A DNA stretch of 8,280 nucleotides from Desulfobulbaceae bacterium UBA2213 (lineage in GTDB: Bacteria > Desulfobacterota > Desulfobulbia > Desulfobulbales > Desulfocapsaceae). The notes under the pieces were generated by a model that worked only from the letters and a program-made list of their open reading frames with translations, was not told where the DNA came from and ran no database searches. The position numbers were made by a program, and so were the translations under genes. Positions 1 through 6,990 of this stretch are shown one piece after another (within the stretch, counting starts at the first letter, position 1; the number at the start of each line of letters is the position of its first letter). Where the stretch lies: assembly GCA_002327225.1 (NCBI GenBank), contig DCUN01000073.1:7022-15301 (forward strand). The letters run 5' to 3'.

Positions 1-144
1 TTGTCCTGCGGGGTGAAGAATGGAATCCTGCGGCGGCAGGATAGGGCGGAGAATCAAGGAATGGCTCTTTCATAAGGGCTTCCGAGATAACGGCAGGAAA
101 ACCTGTCTTGCAGCAAGGAAATTAAAATCAAGGAGCCAATCACT
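1..144 (+). other. Leader region upstream of truA, with possible tail of an upstream gene
   Basis: No complete gene is visible. One forward frame is open from the left edge to a TAG at 42-44 (ending EEWNPAAAG) and another to a TAA at 73-75; either could be the C-terminus of an upstream gene, and the sequence alone does not decide. A perfect 7-bp stem with a 4-nt loop lies at 25-42 (ATCCTGC/GCAGGAT), and a weaker CAGG/CCTG stem at 94-105. Neither is followed by a T-run, so I do not call a terminator. The truA ribosome binding site AAGGAG is at 130-135, 9 nt before the ATG. Confidence 0.4.
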
Positions 145-945
145 ATGAACGAGCATGCAAAACGATTCAAGCTGACCCTGGAGTTTGATGGCAGCCGTTA
201 CAGCGGTTGGCAGAAACAGGACGACGCCAGGACTATTCAGGGCACTCTGCTCAAGGCAGCGACAGAGCTCTTTGGCGAGCAGGTGGACGTGCAGGGCAGC
301 GGTCGTACCGATGGTGGCGTGCATGGCCTGCGTTTTGTAGCCCACCTGGAGGCGCGGACCGACACTCCTCCCCTTGAGATCATGGAAAGGTTGAATGGTT
401 CCTTGCCGTGGGATATTGTCATCCTGGAGAGCAAGCGGGCCGGTGCTCGTTTTCACGCCCGTCATAACTGTATCGGCCGCAGTTATTGTTATCAGATCGC
501 CAGACGCAAGATGGCCCTTGGTCGGGACTTTGTCTGGCAGGTTGTGGAGCCGCTGGATGTGGAGCGGATGCAGGAGGCGGCTGCAGCCCTGGTGGGCCTG
601 CATGACTTTACCTCCTACACCGACCGGCAGGTGGTGAAGAAAAAATCTCCCCTGGTCATGGTCAGTCAATGTCAGGTTGTGGCAACAGGTGATTTGGTTT
701 TATTCCGCATCGTGGGCTCGCATTTCCTGTGGAAAATGGTGCGCCGGATTGTTGGAGTGCTGGTTGCGGTGGGCAAGGGAGAGCTTGCAGTGGCGGAGGT
801 GCAGCAATTTTTTAAAGAGCCGGTGGTCTTAAAACAGCATACTGCTCCGGCCCAGGGTCTTTTCTTTGAGCGAGCCTTTTATGATCAGGAAGAGCTGGAT
901 GGATTTCTGCTTGCCGATAAACTGCGTCCGGGACTTTTTCGATAG
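145..945 (+). CDS. truA: tRNA pseudouridine synthase A (TruA)
   Basis: TruA converts uridines 38-40 of the tRNA anticodon stem-loop to pseudouridine in the cytoplasm. The 266-residue length is close to that of E. coli TruA (270). Seen in the sequence: the N-terminal DGSRYSGWQKQ segment (residues 15-25), the catalytic motif GSGRTDGGVHG at about 51-61 with the nucleophilic aspartate at Asp56, the RFHAR region near 102-106, and the C-terminal FLWKMVRRIVGVLVAVGKGEL segment typical of the family's second half (key residues F, M, R, VG and G-G). The ATG at 145 is chosen because AAGGAG lies 9 nt upstream. It is the only rightward gene in the window and is convergent with the MFS transporter gene, with 87 nt between the two stop codons. 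No unusual residues noted. Confidence 0.97.
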   Translation: MNEHAKRFKLTLEFDGSRYSGWQKQDDARTIQGTLLKAATELFGEQVDVQGSGRTDGGVHGLRFVAHLEARTDTPPLEIMERLNGSLPWDIVILESKRAGARFHARHNCIGRSYCYQIARRKMALGRDFVWQVVEPLDVERMQEAAAALVGLHDFTSYTDRQVVKKKSPLVMVSQCQVVATGDLVLFRIVGSHFLWKMVRRIVGVLVAVGKGELAVAEVQQFFKEPVVLKQHTAPAQGLFFERAFYDQEELDGFLLADKLRPGLFR

Positions 946-1032
946 GCAACCTCTGTGCAGCTTGCTGTGATTGCCGTCCTGCGTCTGACCTGATTTTGAA
1001 CGAGGATTCTTGTTTTGCAAGAGGCTTCCTGG

Positions 1033-2382
1033 TTAAAAGGTCTTCTTAAAATCTGACAGCTGTATGGCGTCGATTTCCTTGCGTTCAAGACGATCTGAGC
1101 GCAAGGCGGCCTGCCTGCCGCGTGGCAGGTGCACACCGGAAAGCAGGATCAAGCCGATAACGAAGTAGCTTCCTGTGAGGAGCAGTGCGAGCCGGTGATT
1201 GCCGCTGGTCAGCCAGGTGGTGGCGCCGTAGGTGAGCGGTCCGGCGATGGATGCGAGCTTTACCGTCAGGCCCCAGAAACCGAAAAATTCTGCCAGACGG
1301 CGGGGCGGTGCCAGCAACCCAACCAGGGCCCGCCCGCCCGACTGTGAGGCTCCCAGGCACAGGCCCACGAGATTGGCAGCTGTCCAGAAGAGAGTTGCTC
1401 TGTGTGACGACCAGGCGAGCAGGATGGCCAGAATCCAGCCCGCCAGCGTCAGGGCGATGGCACGCACATGACCGATACGATCCTGCAGGTGGCCAAAGAG
1501 GGCGGCGCCGATTGCCGCTGTGACATTGACGACCAGAACCAGCAGCAGGATCTCCCTGGTAGTGAATTGCATCGCCTGCGAAGCGTAGATGGCGGTCAGG
1601 GTGATCACCGTTTGAATGCCTGCCTGATAAAACAGGCTGCAGAGGAGAAAGCGACGCAGGTCAGAAAATTGCCGCAGCGTCCAGAGGGTCTGCCATACCT
1701 CCAGCCAGGCCTTGCGCAGCTGTACACTGTGAGTGGCGCTGGGTGTAGCCCGCTCCTGAAGCAGCAGGAATGTCGGCAGACTGGCCAGGGCAAAGATTCC
1801 GGCGGTGATCAGCATCGTTATCGGCACGAACTGAGTGGCTTTGTGGCCCTGGGCTTCGGCCCAGGTGACGTAGATCAGGCACAGCCCGAGGGTCATCAGT
1901 CCGCCGAGATAACCGAGGCCCCAGCCCCAGCCCGACACCCTGCCCATGGCCCGGGATCTGGAGAGTTCCGGCAGAAAGGCGGCAATCAGGTTCTCACCGC
2001 TGCCGAAAAAGAAATTAGAGGCGATCAGGCAGATGATGGTAAAATAGAGTGTTTCCGGCTGGGCGAAATAAAGCAGGCTGGTACAGAGCACGCAGCCAAT
2101 GGTGGTGATTACCAGTAATCGTTTCTTGGCCGCATGCTGATCGGCGTAGGCCCCGACAACAGGGGCGCTGAAGACAATCAGCCCGTAGGAGATGGCCAGG
2201 GTGGCTGTCCAGGCGAAGGTGGCCCACGGCGCATTGGAGGCGACCACCGCCACGAAGTAGGCATTGAAGAGGGCTGTGATGACGACCGTGGTGTAGCCGG
2301 AATTGGCAAAATCATACATCGCCCAGGCCCACAACTCGCGCGGGCGGACATCAGAATGCAGGAGTCCAGGGGAAGAGCTCAT
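1033..2382 (-). CDS. UMF1-family MFS transporter (Atg22-like)
   Basis: A 449-residue integral membrane protein with about 12 hydrophobic segments. The family assignment rests on several signatures: RELWAWAMYDFANSGYTT at residues 15-32, the hallmark of UMF1/Atg22-like proteins; a loop 2-3 MFS motif (GAYADQHAAKKR, 77-88); FLPELSRSRAMGRVSG then GWGLGYLGG (135-160); FYQAGIQT (250-257); and a second MFS motif GHLQDRIGHVR (296-306). Yeast Atg22 exports amino acids from the vacuole; the substrates of bacterial members are largely unknown, so none is assigned. It is the last gene of the fadD operon: the start is 7 nt after the upstream stop codon, and a GAGG at suitable spacing lies inside the end of that gene. 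The context suggests transport of a small product or co-substrate of lipid breakdown, but this is inference. Confidence 0.92.
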   Translation of the reverse strand: MSSSPGLLHSDVRPRELWAWAMYDFANSGYTTVVITALFNAYFVAVVASNAPWATFAWTATLAISYGLIVFSAPVVGAYADQHAAKKRLLVITTIGCVLCTSLLYFAQPETLYFTIICLIASNFFFGSGENLIAAFLPELSRSRAMGRVSGWGWGLGYLGGLMTLGLCLIYVTWAEAQGHKATQFVPITMLITAGIFALASLPTFLLLQERATPSATHSVQLRKAWLEVWQTLWTLRQFSDLRRFLLCSLFYQAGIQTVITLTAIYASQAMQFTTREILLLVLVVNVTAAIGAALFGHLQDRIGHVRAIALTLAGWILAILLAWSSHRATLFWTAANLVGLCLGASQSGGRALVGLLAPPRRLAEFFGFWGLTVKLASIAGPLTYGATTWLTSGNHRLALLLTGSYFVIGLILLSGVHLPRGRQAALRSDRLERKEIDAIQLSDFKKTF

Positions 2383-2389
2383 TGTTGCC

Positions 2390-3175
2390 TCATAGGATGT
2401 GACGGTGTCGCAAATGCCGCATGACCCAGTAGGCTGCCAAGGCGGCGATCAGGTGTTTAGAGGTATGGCCGCTGATGAGGCCGCCGCTCAGGGTGAAAAC
2501 AGGGTTGTCACCCAGGTCGCATAGCAAGGCCAGTCCATAGAGGCCTATGATGATCAGGATGTCGCGGTCATTGCTGTAGCGCGGCGGATAGAGCCGGATC
2601 AGCAATGGAATCAGCACCATCGGGGTGAGCTGCATCAGGCCGTAGGGGCGCAGGTCGCCAACACCGTGCCCTTCGCTCCAGCCCCACCAGGCGACACTGC
2701 CAAGACCAGCGGCGATAAGGGGCAGGAGCAGGCGCCGTCCGGCGCTGAGACTCACGCGTTCGCAGAGGATAGCGGCCAGCCAGGCCATGAGCGCCAGGGA
2801 AATTGCCGCCCGATCCCATATCAGCCGGCCGTTGTCCGGTGCCAGATGATACCATCCCGAGCCAAAACCGACCAGAATGGTGGCGAAAAAAAACAGGGCG
2901 TAGGGCAGCAGCTCGCGCGAATCGATAAAGACGCACCGCCCTGAGGCACCATAGAGGAGACGCAGGCCAGCCACCCCCACCAGGATAAACAAAATATTTG
3001 AAGCGGTGTCAAGGCAATTAACCAGGCCAAAGCAGAGGCGCTGGTCCGCGAACTGGTGATATTCCAGGGGTTGCTCGATGGGCGGCAGTATCCAGGTGAG
3101 GCCGGCCAGCGTTGCCATCAGCAGTGACAGGACGATCGCCTTTGCGCCCGGGCTGGTGTTGCGCCATCCGCTCAT
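2390..3175 (-). CDS. CREST-superfamily membrane hydrolase, alkaline-ceramidase type
   Basis: A 261-residue polytopic membrane protein with about seven hydrophobic segments, close to the size of human ACER3 (267). The metal-hydrolase residues of the CREST superfamily (alkaline ceramidases, PAQR receptors, Per1) are all present: Ser106 and His110 in GSGWYH, Asp121 in WDR, and His237 and His241 in SGHTSKHL. The spacings S-4-H-11-D and H-4-H are the same as in ACER3 (Ser77, His81, Asp92, His217, His221). DTASNILFILVG at 56-67 resembles the family's N-terminal N-T-x-S-N segment. Family members cleave an amide bond in ceramide using zinc within the membrane; here the substrate could be a ceramide, another N-acyl lipid or something else. 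The start overlaps the stop of the hydrolase gene (ATGA), indicating translational coupling. Confidence 0.85.
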   Translation of the reverse strand: MSGWRNTSPGAKAIVLSLLMATLAGLTWILPPIEQPLEYHQFADQRLCFGLVNCLDTASNILFILVGVAGLRLLYGASGRCVFIDSRELLPYALFFFATILVGFGSGWYHLAPDNGRLIWDRAAISLALMAWLAAILCERVSLSAGRRLLLPLIAAGLGSVAWWGWSEGHGVGDLRPYGLMQLTPMVLIPLLIRLYPPRYSNDRDILIIIGLYGLALLCDLGDNPVFTLSGGLISGHTSKHLIAALAAYWVMRHLRHRHIL

Positions 3176-4473
3176 GTCAGCTCCCCGCGCTGCCCCAGAA
3201 GCAGATCAATCACCCGCCAGAGCCGCCACAGGTCGGGGAGATCCTCGCTCCAGAAGCGCCAGGAAAACAGAGTTGAGATGTTTAGATCGACATGGCCGAG
3301 AACCTTATGGATGAGAAAGACGCTGGCCTGACCCTTCGGCACGGCGGCGGCGAGCGCCAGGCTTTCGGGATAGGGAATGAGATTGTCATTTCTGCCGTGT
3401 ACCAGGATCAGCCGTGCCTTGAGGGGCTTCAGGTCATGGCGCGCCAGGTTGAGGCGTTCGATATCCGCGCGCATGGCTGCGGGCAACCGTGCAAACAATT
3501 CCTGGAAGCGTTCGGGATCGGTATTGCCGGCCAGTGCATAGACCGCCTGTCCATCGCTGCTCAACCCTGTTGCCAGTGAGGTCAGATCGGTCTGGCGGGA
3601 GCGCGAGCGCAGTTCGACCATCTGATCAAATATCAAGCGGTCTGAGAGGGAGCCATCTTTTTGGCCGTCTGCAAGATAGTCCAGGCTGGAGTAAAGCAGA
3701 ACCATCTTGCCGCTGTCGTCCGGGGTGATGGAATGCCATTTGCCTGCCTGCTCATACCAGCCGGTGGTAAAGAAGCGCATCGCCCGCGGCAGGTCGTGGT
3801 AGCCGCCTAAGCCCACTACAAATCGTACCTGTTCCCGGATATCTTCTTCCAGTGCGGCAAGGAGCGCTGGGCCGACCGCATAGCTGAAGGCGAAGATACC
3901 GGCGCGTCCCTCCGGGGCCAGTTCAGGTCGATTGACCAGATAGGCGAAGGCATCGGCGATCTCTCGGCTATCTGAGGGCCGGATGCGCAATTGACGAAAA
4001 CCTGTGATCTCGGGTGCCAGCACGGCAAAGCCTGCGCGCGCCAGGGTGGTGGCAAAAGCGACCAGGCGCGGGTCATCCTTGCCCTGCGGCACGGCCCCGG
4101 GCACGACGACGATGGCAGCACGCGGGCAGTGGTGAGCATGACGTGAGGCATCTCCTGTGTGTCTGCTGTCAGCGGGCATACACGTATCGAGTGGCCCCGG
4201 TAAGTAAAGATCGGCGTGATGGCTGCGCCCCGCGATCGCATAGTCAACAGACTGTTTCAGCGGTGTTTTGGTCGTTTTCTTGAGGTGTGAAGGGCCGTCT
4301 GCAGCCGCGAAGTCCTGCAGCACCAGGGCGGCATCAATGAGGCGTGTCGGCGTGCATCCTGTCAGCAGGATGAGGAACGGGAGCAAGAGAACAAAGGCAG
4401 CAAGGCTATATGACCTGCGGGGAGAAGAAGAGGCTCTTTCCTGGCCTGCGATCCTGGCAGGGAGCTTTGTCAT
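3172..4473 (-). CDS. Alpha/beta-hydrolase lipoprotein
   Basis: A 433-residue predicted lipoprotein. A basic N-terminus (RR at 19-20) precedes a hydrophobic stretch ending in the lipobox LLTGC, with the lipidated cysteine at Cys40. The rest is an alpha/beta-hydrolase domain: VVVPGAVPQGKDDPR (oxyanion region, 122-136), nucleophile elbow FAFSYAVG with Ser197, acid Asp363 in VHGRNDNLIP, and His394 in LGHVD. The elbow is A-x-S-x-A instead of the usual G-x-S-x-G, which fits the permitted small-x-Ser-x-small pattern but is uncommon. The frame stays open upstream to 4611, but the ATG at 4473 is preferred: it forms TGATG with the fadD stop, has AGGGG about 10 nt upstream, and only then does a lipoprotein signal sit at the N-terminus. 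The function is probably an esterase, lipase or peptidase acting at the periplasmic face; the substrate is unknown. It lies between fadD and the ceramidase-like gene. Confidence 0.82.
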   Translation of the reverse strand: MTKLPARIAGQERASSSPRRSYSLAAFVLLLPFLILLTGCTPTRLIDAALVLQDFAAADGPSHLKKTTKTPLKQSVDYAIAGRSHHADLYLPGPLDTCMPADSRHTGDASRHAHHCPRAAIVVVPGAVPQGKDDPRLVAFATTLARAGFAVLAPEITGFRQLRIRPSDSREIADAFAYLVNRPELAPEGRAGIFAFSYAVGPALLAALEEDIREQVRFVVGLGGYHDLPRAMRFFTTGWYEQAGKWHSITPDDSGKMVLLYSSLDYLADGQKDGSLSDRLIFDQMVELRSRSRQTDLTSLATGLSSDGQAVYALAGNTDPERFQELFARLPAAMRADIERLNLARHDLKPLKARLILVHGRNDNLIPYPESLALAAAVPKGQASVFLIHKVLGHVDLNISTLFSWRFWSEDLPDLWRLWRVIDLLLGQRGELT

Positions 4474-6170
4474 CAGCCACTTGCCCCTGTAGCGGCCGCT
4501 TGCTCTTCCTTCAGCCTCCGGCGCAGGATCTTGCCGATGGGCGACTTGGGAAGCGTGTCGCGGAATTCCACCTCTTTGGGCACCTTGTAGGCAGTCAGAT
4601 TCGCCCGGCAATGGCTGATCACCTCCTCGGCCGAGAGGGCCGGATCTTTCTTCACCAGAAAGACCTTGACCGCCTCGCCGCTTTTTTCATCCGCTACAGC
4701 CGCCACGCCCACCTCCCTGACGCCCGGGAGCATCATTACCACTTCCTCGACCTCGCCCGGCCAGACCTTGAAGCCGGAGACCACGATCACGTCCTTGAGG
4801 CGGTCGATGAAGCGGATGGTGCCGCGCTCGTCCATCAGACAGATATCACCGGTGGCGAGCCAGCCATCGCCCGAAAGGACGCGGGCGGTTTCAATGGGCA
4901 TGTTCCAGTAGCTGCCCATCACCTGCGGCCCCTTGACCCAGAGCTCGCCCTCAACGCCCGGTGGAAGTTCGTCTCCTTTCTCGTTACGGATCTCCACCCG
5001 GGTGGAAGGCAGGGGCATGCCGATCGCACCGCTGAATTCCCTGGCGTCAAGCGGATTGGCACAGACAATAGGAGAGGCCTCGGACAGCCCGTACCCTTCG
5101 ATCAAGGGCACGCCCATTGCCTGCTGCCAGCGTTCCGCTACCGTTCGCTGTACCGGCATGCCGCCGGCGACAGCCACCTTGAGCGCCCCGCTGTTGGCCA
5201 GTTGGACCTTGTCGAAACCGGGCGCATTGAGCAGCATATTGAACAGGGTGTTGACACCGGTGATGGCGGTGAAGCGGGTGGTGCACAGTTCCTTGATGAA
5301 TGCGGGGATGTCGCGCGGATTGGTGATCAGCACATTGTTGGCGCCCCACTTCACGAAGGTGAGCAGGTTGGCGGTGAGGGCAAAGATGTGGTAGAGCGGC
5401 AGCGGTGTGATAATCACCTCCTTGCCCTCTTCAAGCGTGGAGCCGATCCAGGCTGAGGTCTGTTCGACGTTGGCCACCAGGTTGGAGTGGGTCAGGATCG
5501 CCCCTTTGGCCACACCGGTCGTGCCGCCGGTGTACTGCAGGAAGGCGATGTCCTCCTGTGCGACCACTGTCTCCTGCAGGGGAAGCTGCGCGCCGTGCGT
5601 GAGTGCTGTCTTGAAAGAAACAGCCTGCGGCAGATGCCAGGGCGGCACCATGTGTTTGATCCGCTTGATGACGAAGTTGACCAGACAGGCCTTGAGAGGC
5701 GGGAAGAGATCGCCCACCTGGGTGGTGACGATGTGGCGCACAGCGCTTGTCGCCACGACGTCTTCGACTGTGTGGGCAAAATTTTCCAGCACCACGATGG
5801 CTGCCGCTCCGGAGTCGGCCAGCTGGTGCTGCAGTTCGCGCGCGGTGTAGAGCGGGTTGACGTTGACCACCACCAGCCCAACGCGCAGGGCACCGAACAG
5901 CGCCACTGGATATTGCAGCAGATTGGGCAGCATGATGGCCACCCGCTCACCCTTCTGCAGGCCGAGTCCCTGCTGCAGATAGGCGCCGAAATTACGGGAG
6001 AGGCGGTCGAGCTCGTCATAGCTGAGGGTGACGCCCATGTTGGTGAAGGCGGGCCGCTGGCGGAACCTTTCACAACACTGTTCCAGCATCTCCTTGAGTG
6101 AGGCAAAGCGGTGGATATCAATTTCCGCCGGGATTCCCGGGGGGTAATGCTTCAGCCAGATGGGTTCCAT
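4473..6170 (-). CDS. fadD: Long-chain fatty-acid-CoA ligase (FadD)
   Basis: This enzyme activates free fatty acids to acyl-CoA in two steps through an acyl-adenylate, at the cytoplasmic membrane face, feeding beta-oxidation or lipid synthesis. The 565 residues match the family (E. coli FadD is 561). Seen in order: the N-terminal domain with NVNPLYTARELQHQL (103-117); the ATP P-loop YTGGTTGVAKGA (213-224); PLPLYHIFAL (256-265); EGYGLSEASP (358-367); TGD (440-442); the FadD signature RLKDVIVVSGFKVWPGEVEE (457-476); and the C-terminal catalytic lysine Lys547 in SPIGKILRR. The ATG at 6170 has AAGGAG 5 nt upstream. It is the first gene of a four-gene leftward operon. Its leader holds two interleaved inverted repeats, which could be regulatory. 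Other AMP-forming ligases are possible, but the FadD match is strong. Confidence 0.96.
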   Translation of the reverse strand: MEPIWLKHYPPGIPAEIDIHRFASLKEMLEQCCERFRQRPAFTNMGVTLSYDELDRLSRNFGAYLQQGLGLQKGERVAIMLPNLLQYPVALFGALRVGLVVVNVNPLYTARELQHQLADSGAAAIVVLENFAHTVEDVVATSAVRHIVTTQVGDLFPPLKACLVNFVIKRIKHMVPPWHLPQAVSFKTALTHGAQLPLQETVVAQEDIAFLQYTGGTTGVAKGAILTHSNLVANVEQTSAWIGSTLEEGKEVIITPLPLYHIFALTANLLTFVKWGANNVLITNPRDIPAFIKELCTTRFTAITGVNTLFNMLLNAPGFDKVQLANSGALKVAVAGGMPVQRTVAERWQQAMGVPLIEGYGLSEASPIVCANPLDAREFSGAIGMPLPSTRVEIRNEKGDELPPGVEGELWVKGPQVMGSYWNMPIETARVLSGDGWLATGDICLMDERGTIRFIDRLKDVIVVSGFKVWPGEVEEVVMMLPGVREVGVAAVADEKSGEAVKVFLVKKDPALSAEEVISHCRANLTAYKVPKEVEFRDTLPKSPIGKILRRRLKEEQAAATGASG

Positions 6171-6175
6171 GGTGT

Positions 6176-6181
6176 CTCCTT
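6176..6181 (-). promoter_or_regulatory. Ribosome binding site of fadD
   Basis: AAGGAG followed by the 5-nt spacer ACACC and the ATG at 6170. The base just upstream continues as CTCCT, the complement of AGGAG, which is the end of the right-hand arm (in transcript sense) of an 18-bp inverted repeat. An identical AAGGAG lies in the partner arm at 6230-6235, where it could pair with the CTCCT. The real site would then sit directly at the foot of the helix. Confidence 0.85.
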
Positions 6182-6234
6182 AGGAGCCGTTACGAAATAA
6201 CATGGCTATTTATATCTATTTTGTTACGGCTCCT
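6182..6234. repeat. Inverted repeat A upstream of fadD (18-bp arms)
   Basis: The left arm at 6182-6199 reads AGGAGCCGTTACGAAATA. The reverse complement of the right arm at 6217-6234 reads AGGAGCCGTAACAAAATA, so 16 of 18 positions match. The 17-nt loop (6200-6216) lies mostly inside a second inverted repeat. In the leftward transcript the helix would end immediately before the fadD ribosome binding site. There is no T-run after it, so it is not an ordinary terminator. Confidence 0.75.
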
Positions 6235-6270
6235 TATGCCGTTCTGGACAATTAAATGGCCATGTTATTT
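6195..6270. repeat. Inverted repeat B upstream of fadD (18-bp arms, interleaved with A)
   Basis: The left arm at 6195-6212 reads AAATAACATGGCTATTTA. The reverse complement of the arm at 6253-6270 reads AAATAACATGGCCATTTA: 17 of 18 positions match, and the mismatch would be a G-U type pair in RNA. Its left arm overlaps the left arm of repeat A by 5 nt, and its right arm lies beyond the right arm of A. The order is A-B-A'-B', which permits a pseudoknot or two alternative hairpins. Its origin and function are unknown. Confidence 0.75.
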
Positions 6271-6363
6271 TTTTACAGCGGCTGAGCCGGGTGATGGTCA
6301 TGGAGGAAGCGTTACGATGTTTTTTATTCTCAGGGTGGCAGCAGGCTGACACTCGCCGTGCTT

Positions 6364-6861
6364 CTACTTCACCATTGCCTCCGGCATCGTGACCGTATCG
6401 AAGAGCCATTTTTTATCGCCCTTGACCAGGGAAAACTTCACCTGGTGATTCTCCTCAGCAGGTGAGGTCTGGGCTGTATTCTGCAGCCGGAGGAGAACCG
6501 TGCTTTGAACCACGGCCTGCCCCTTGGCCGGGATGTCAATACTCACATCCTTAAAGGCAACGGTGAGCACGGCGTAACGGTTACGGTGGTAGATAAGGTA
6601 ATGGATGATCAGATCCTGTTCCATGGCCTCGGTATATTCCCTTTCAGGAATGGTCACCAGGCAGCTCTCGGCCAGCATGTTCTTGACTTCGCGCATCTTC
6701 AGTGCCATCTGTATCGGTGACTCCTGCCCCTCCTTGCCAAGTGCCATGGCAATCCCGGTAAGCTGACGTTTGATCACCTCTTTGTCGGAAAAATAATAGG
6801 TGAGCCAGCCACCGAGCGCCACGACCAGCAGCAGGGTAATGAGAATGATTTTTTTTGCCAG
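6364..6861 (-). CDS. Membrane-anchored small protein, probable NTF2-like domain, CTG start
   Basis: No confident family name. With the start at 6861 the protein has 165 residues: MAKK, then a hydrophobic segment of about 20 residues (IILITLLLVVALGGWLTYYF), then a soluble domain. That domain has an N-terminal helix (DKEVIKRQL...), a helical middle (residues about 50-70) and strands such as RYAVLTVAFKDVSIDIP and HQVKFSLVKGDKKWLFDTV. This helix-then-curved-sheet order resembles NTF2-like/SnoaL proteins; the assignment is tentative. It is probably exposed to the periplasm on an N-terminal anchor. Start choice: CTG at 6859-6861 is preceded by AAAGGAG with 5-nt spacing. The downstream in-frame GTG at 6822 has no Shine-Dalgarno sequence and would destroy most of the anchor, and no in-frame ATG, GTG or TTG gives a better fit upstream before the TGA at 6928. 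It lies between pagL-like and fadD genes, with 193 nt to fadD. Confidence 0.7.
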   Translation of the reverse strand: MAKKIILITLLLVVALGGWLTYYFSDKEVIKRQLTGIAMALGKEGQESPIQMALKMREVKNMLAESCLVTIPEREYTEAMEQDLIIHYLIYHRNRYAVLTVAFKDVSIDIPAKGQAVVQSTVLLRLQNTAQTSPAEENHQVKFSLVKGDKKWLFDTVTMPEAMVK

Positions 6862-6866
6862 GGTAT

Positions 6867-6873
6867 CTCCTTT
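6867..6873 (-). promoter_or_regulatory. Ribosome binding site deciding a CTG start
   Basis: AAAGGAG on the minus strand, followed by ATACC and then CTG GCA AAA AAA. It is the strongest Shine-Dalgarno sequence in this interval. The only initiator-type codon at proper distance is CTG, which opens a reading frame encoding a lysine pair and a membrane segment. This supports CTG as the start codon. Confidence 0.7.
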
Positions 6874-6990
6874 GTATGTGTTTACGGATAAATAGGTAGA
6901 GAAAAAACCAGATGGTAATATATCCTTTCAATGGAACAAACTGGAATTTCCGACTTCGCCGTGACCCTCAAGATGGGGCGGTATGTTTGC

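Noticed and set aside
1003..1030. Imperfect stem-loop between the converging truA and transporter genes, TCTTG/CAAGA with outer AGGA/TCCT
   Set aside because: No T-run follows on either strand and the outer pairs need asymmetric bulges, so a terminator is not supported.
1468..2118. 216-codon rightward open frame opposite the UMF1 transporter gene
   Set aside because: It is antisense to a well-supported membrane protein, is rich in Q, G and R, and has no motif; read as a shadow.
4474..4611. 46-codon N-terminal extension of the lipoprotein hydrolase
   Set aside because: It lies inside the FadD C-terminal coding region, has no suited ribosome binding site, and would bury the lipoprotein signal peptide.
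4410..5456. 348-codon rightward open frame opposite fadD and the hydrolase start
   Set aside because: It is antisense to FadD, which has every family motif. Its translation has the mixed, low-complexity look of an opposite-strand frame in GC-rich DNA and no recognisable domain.
6182..6270. Integron attC site or FadR-type operator in the fadD leader
   Set aside because: The arms lack the GTTRRRY core arrangement of attC sites, and the interleaved order does not match a single dimeric operator.
6279..6289. CGGCT-G-AGCCG next to a T-run, considered as a terminator for the NTF2-like gene
   Set aside because: Hairpin loop is too tight and the T-run at 6268-6274 is on the wrong strand for leftward transcripts.
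6644..6931. 95-codon leftward frame beginning with ATG at 6931 and reaching into the NTF2-like gene
   Set aside because: It runs out of frame with the conserved domain; the hydrophobic start is brief and it turns into a shadow frame.
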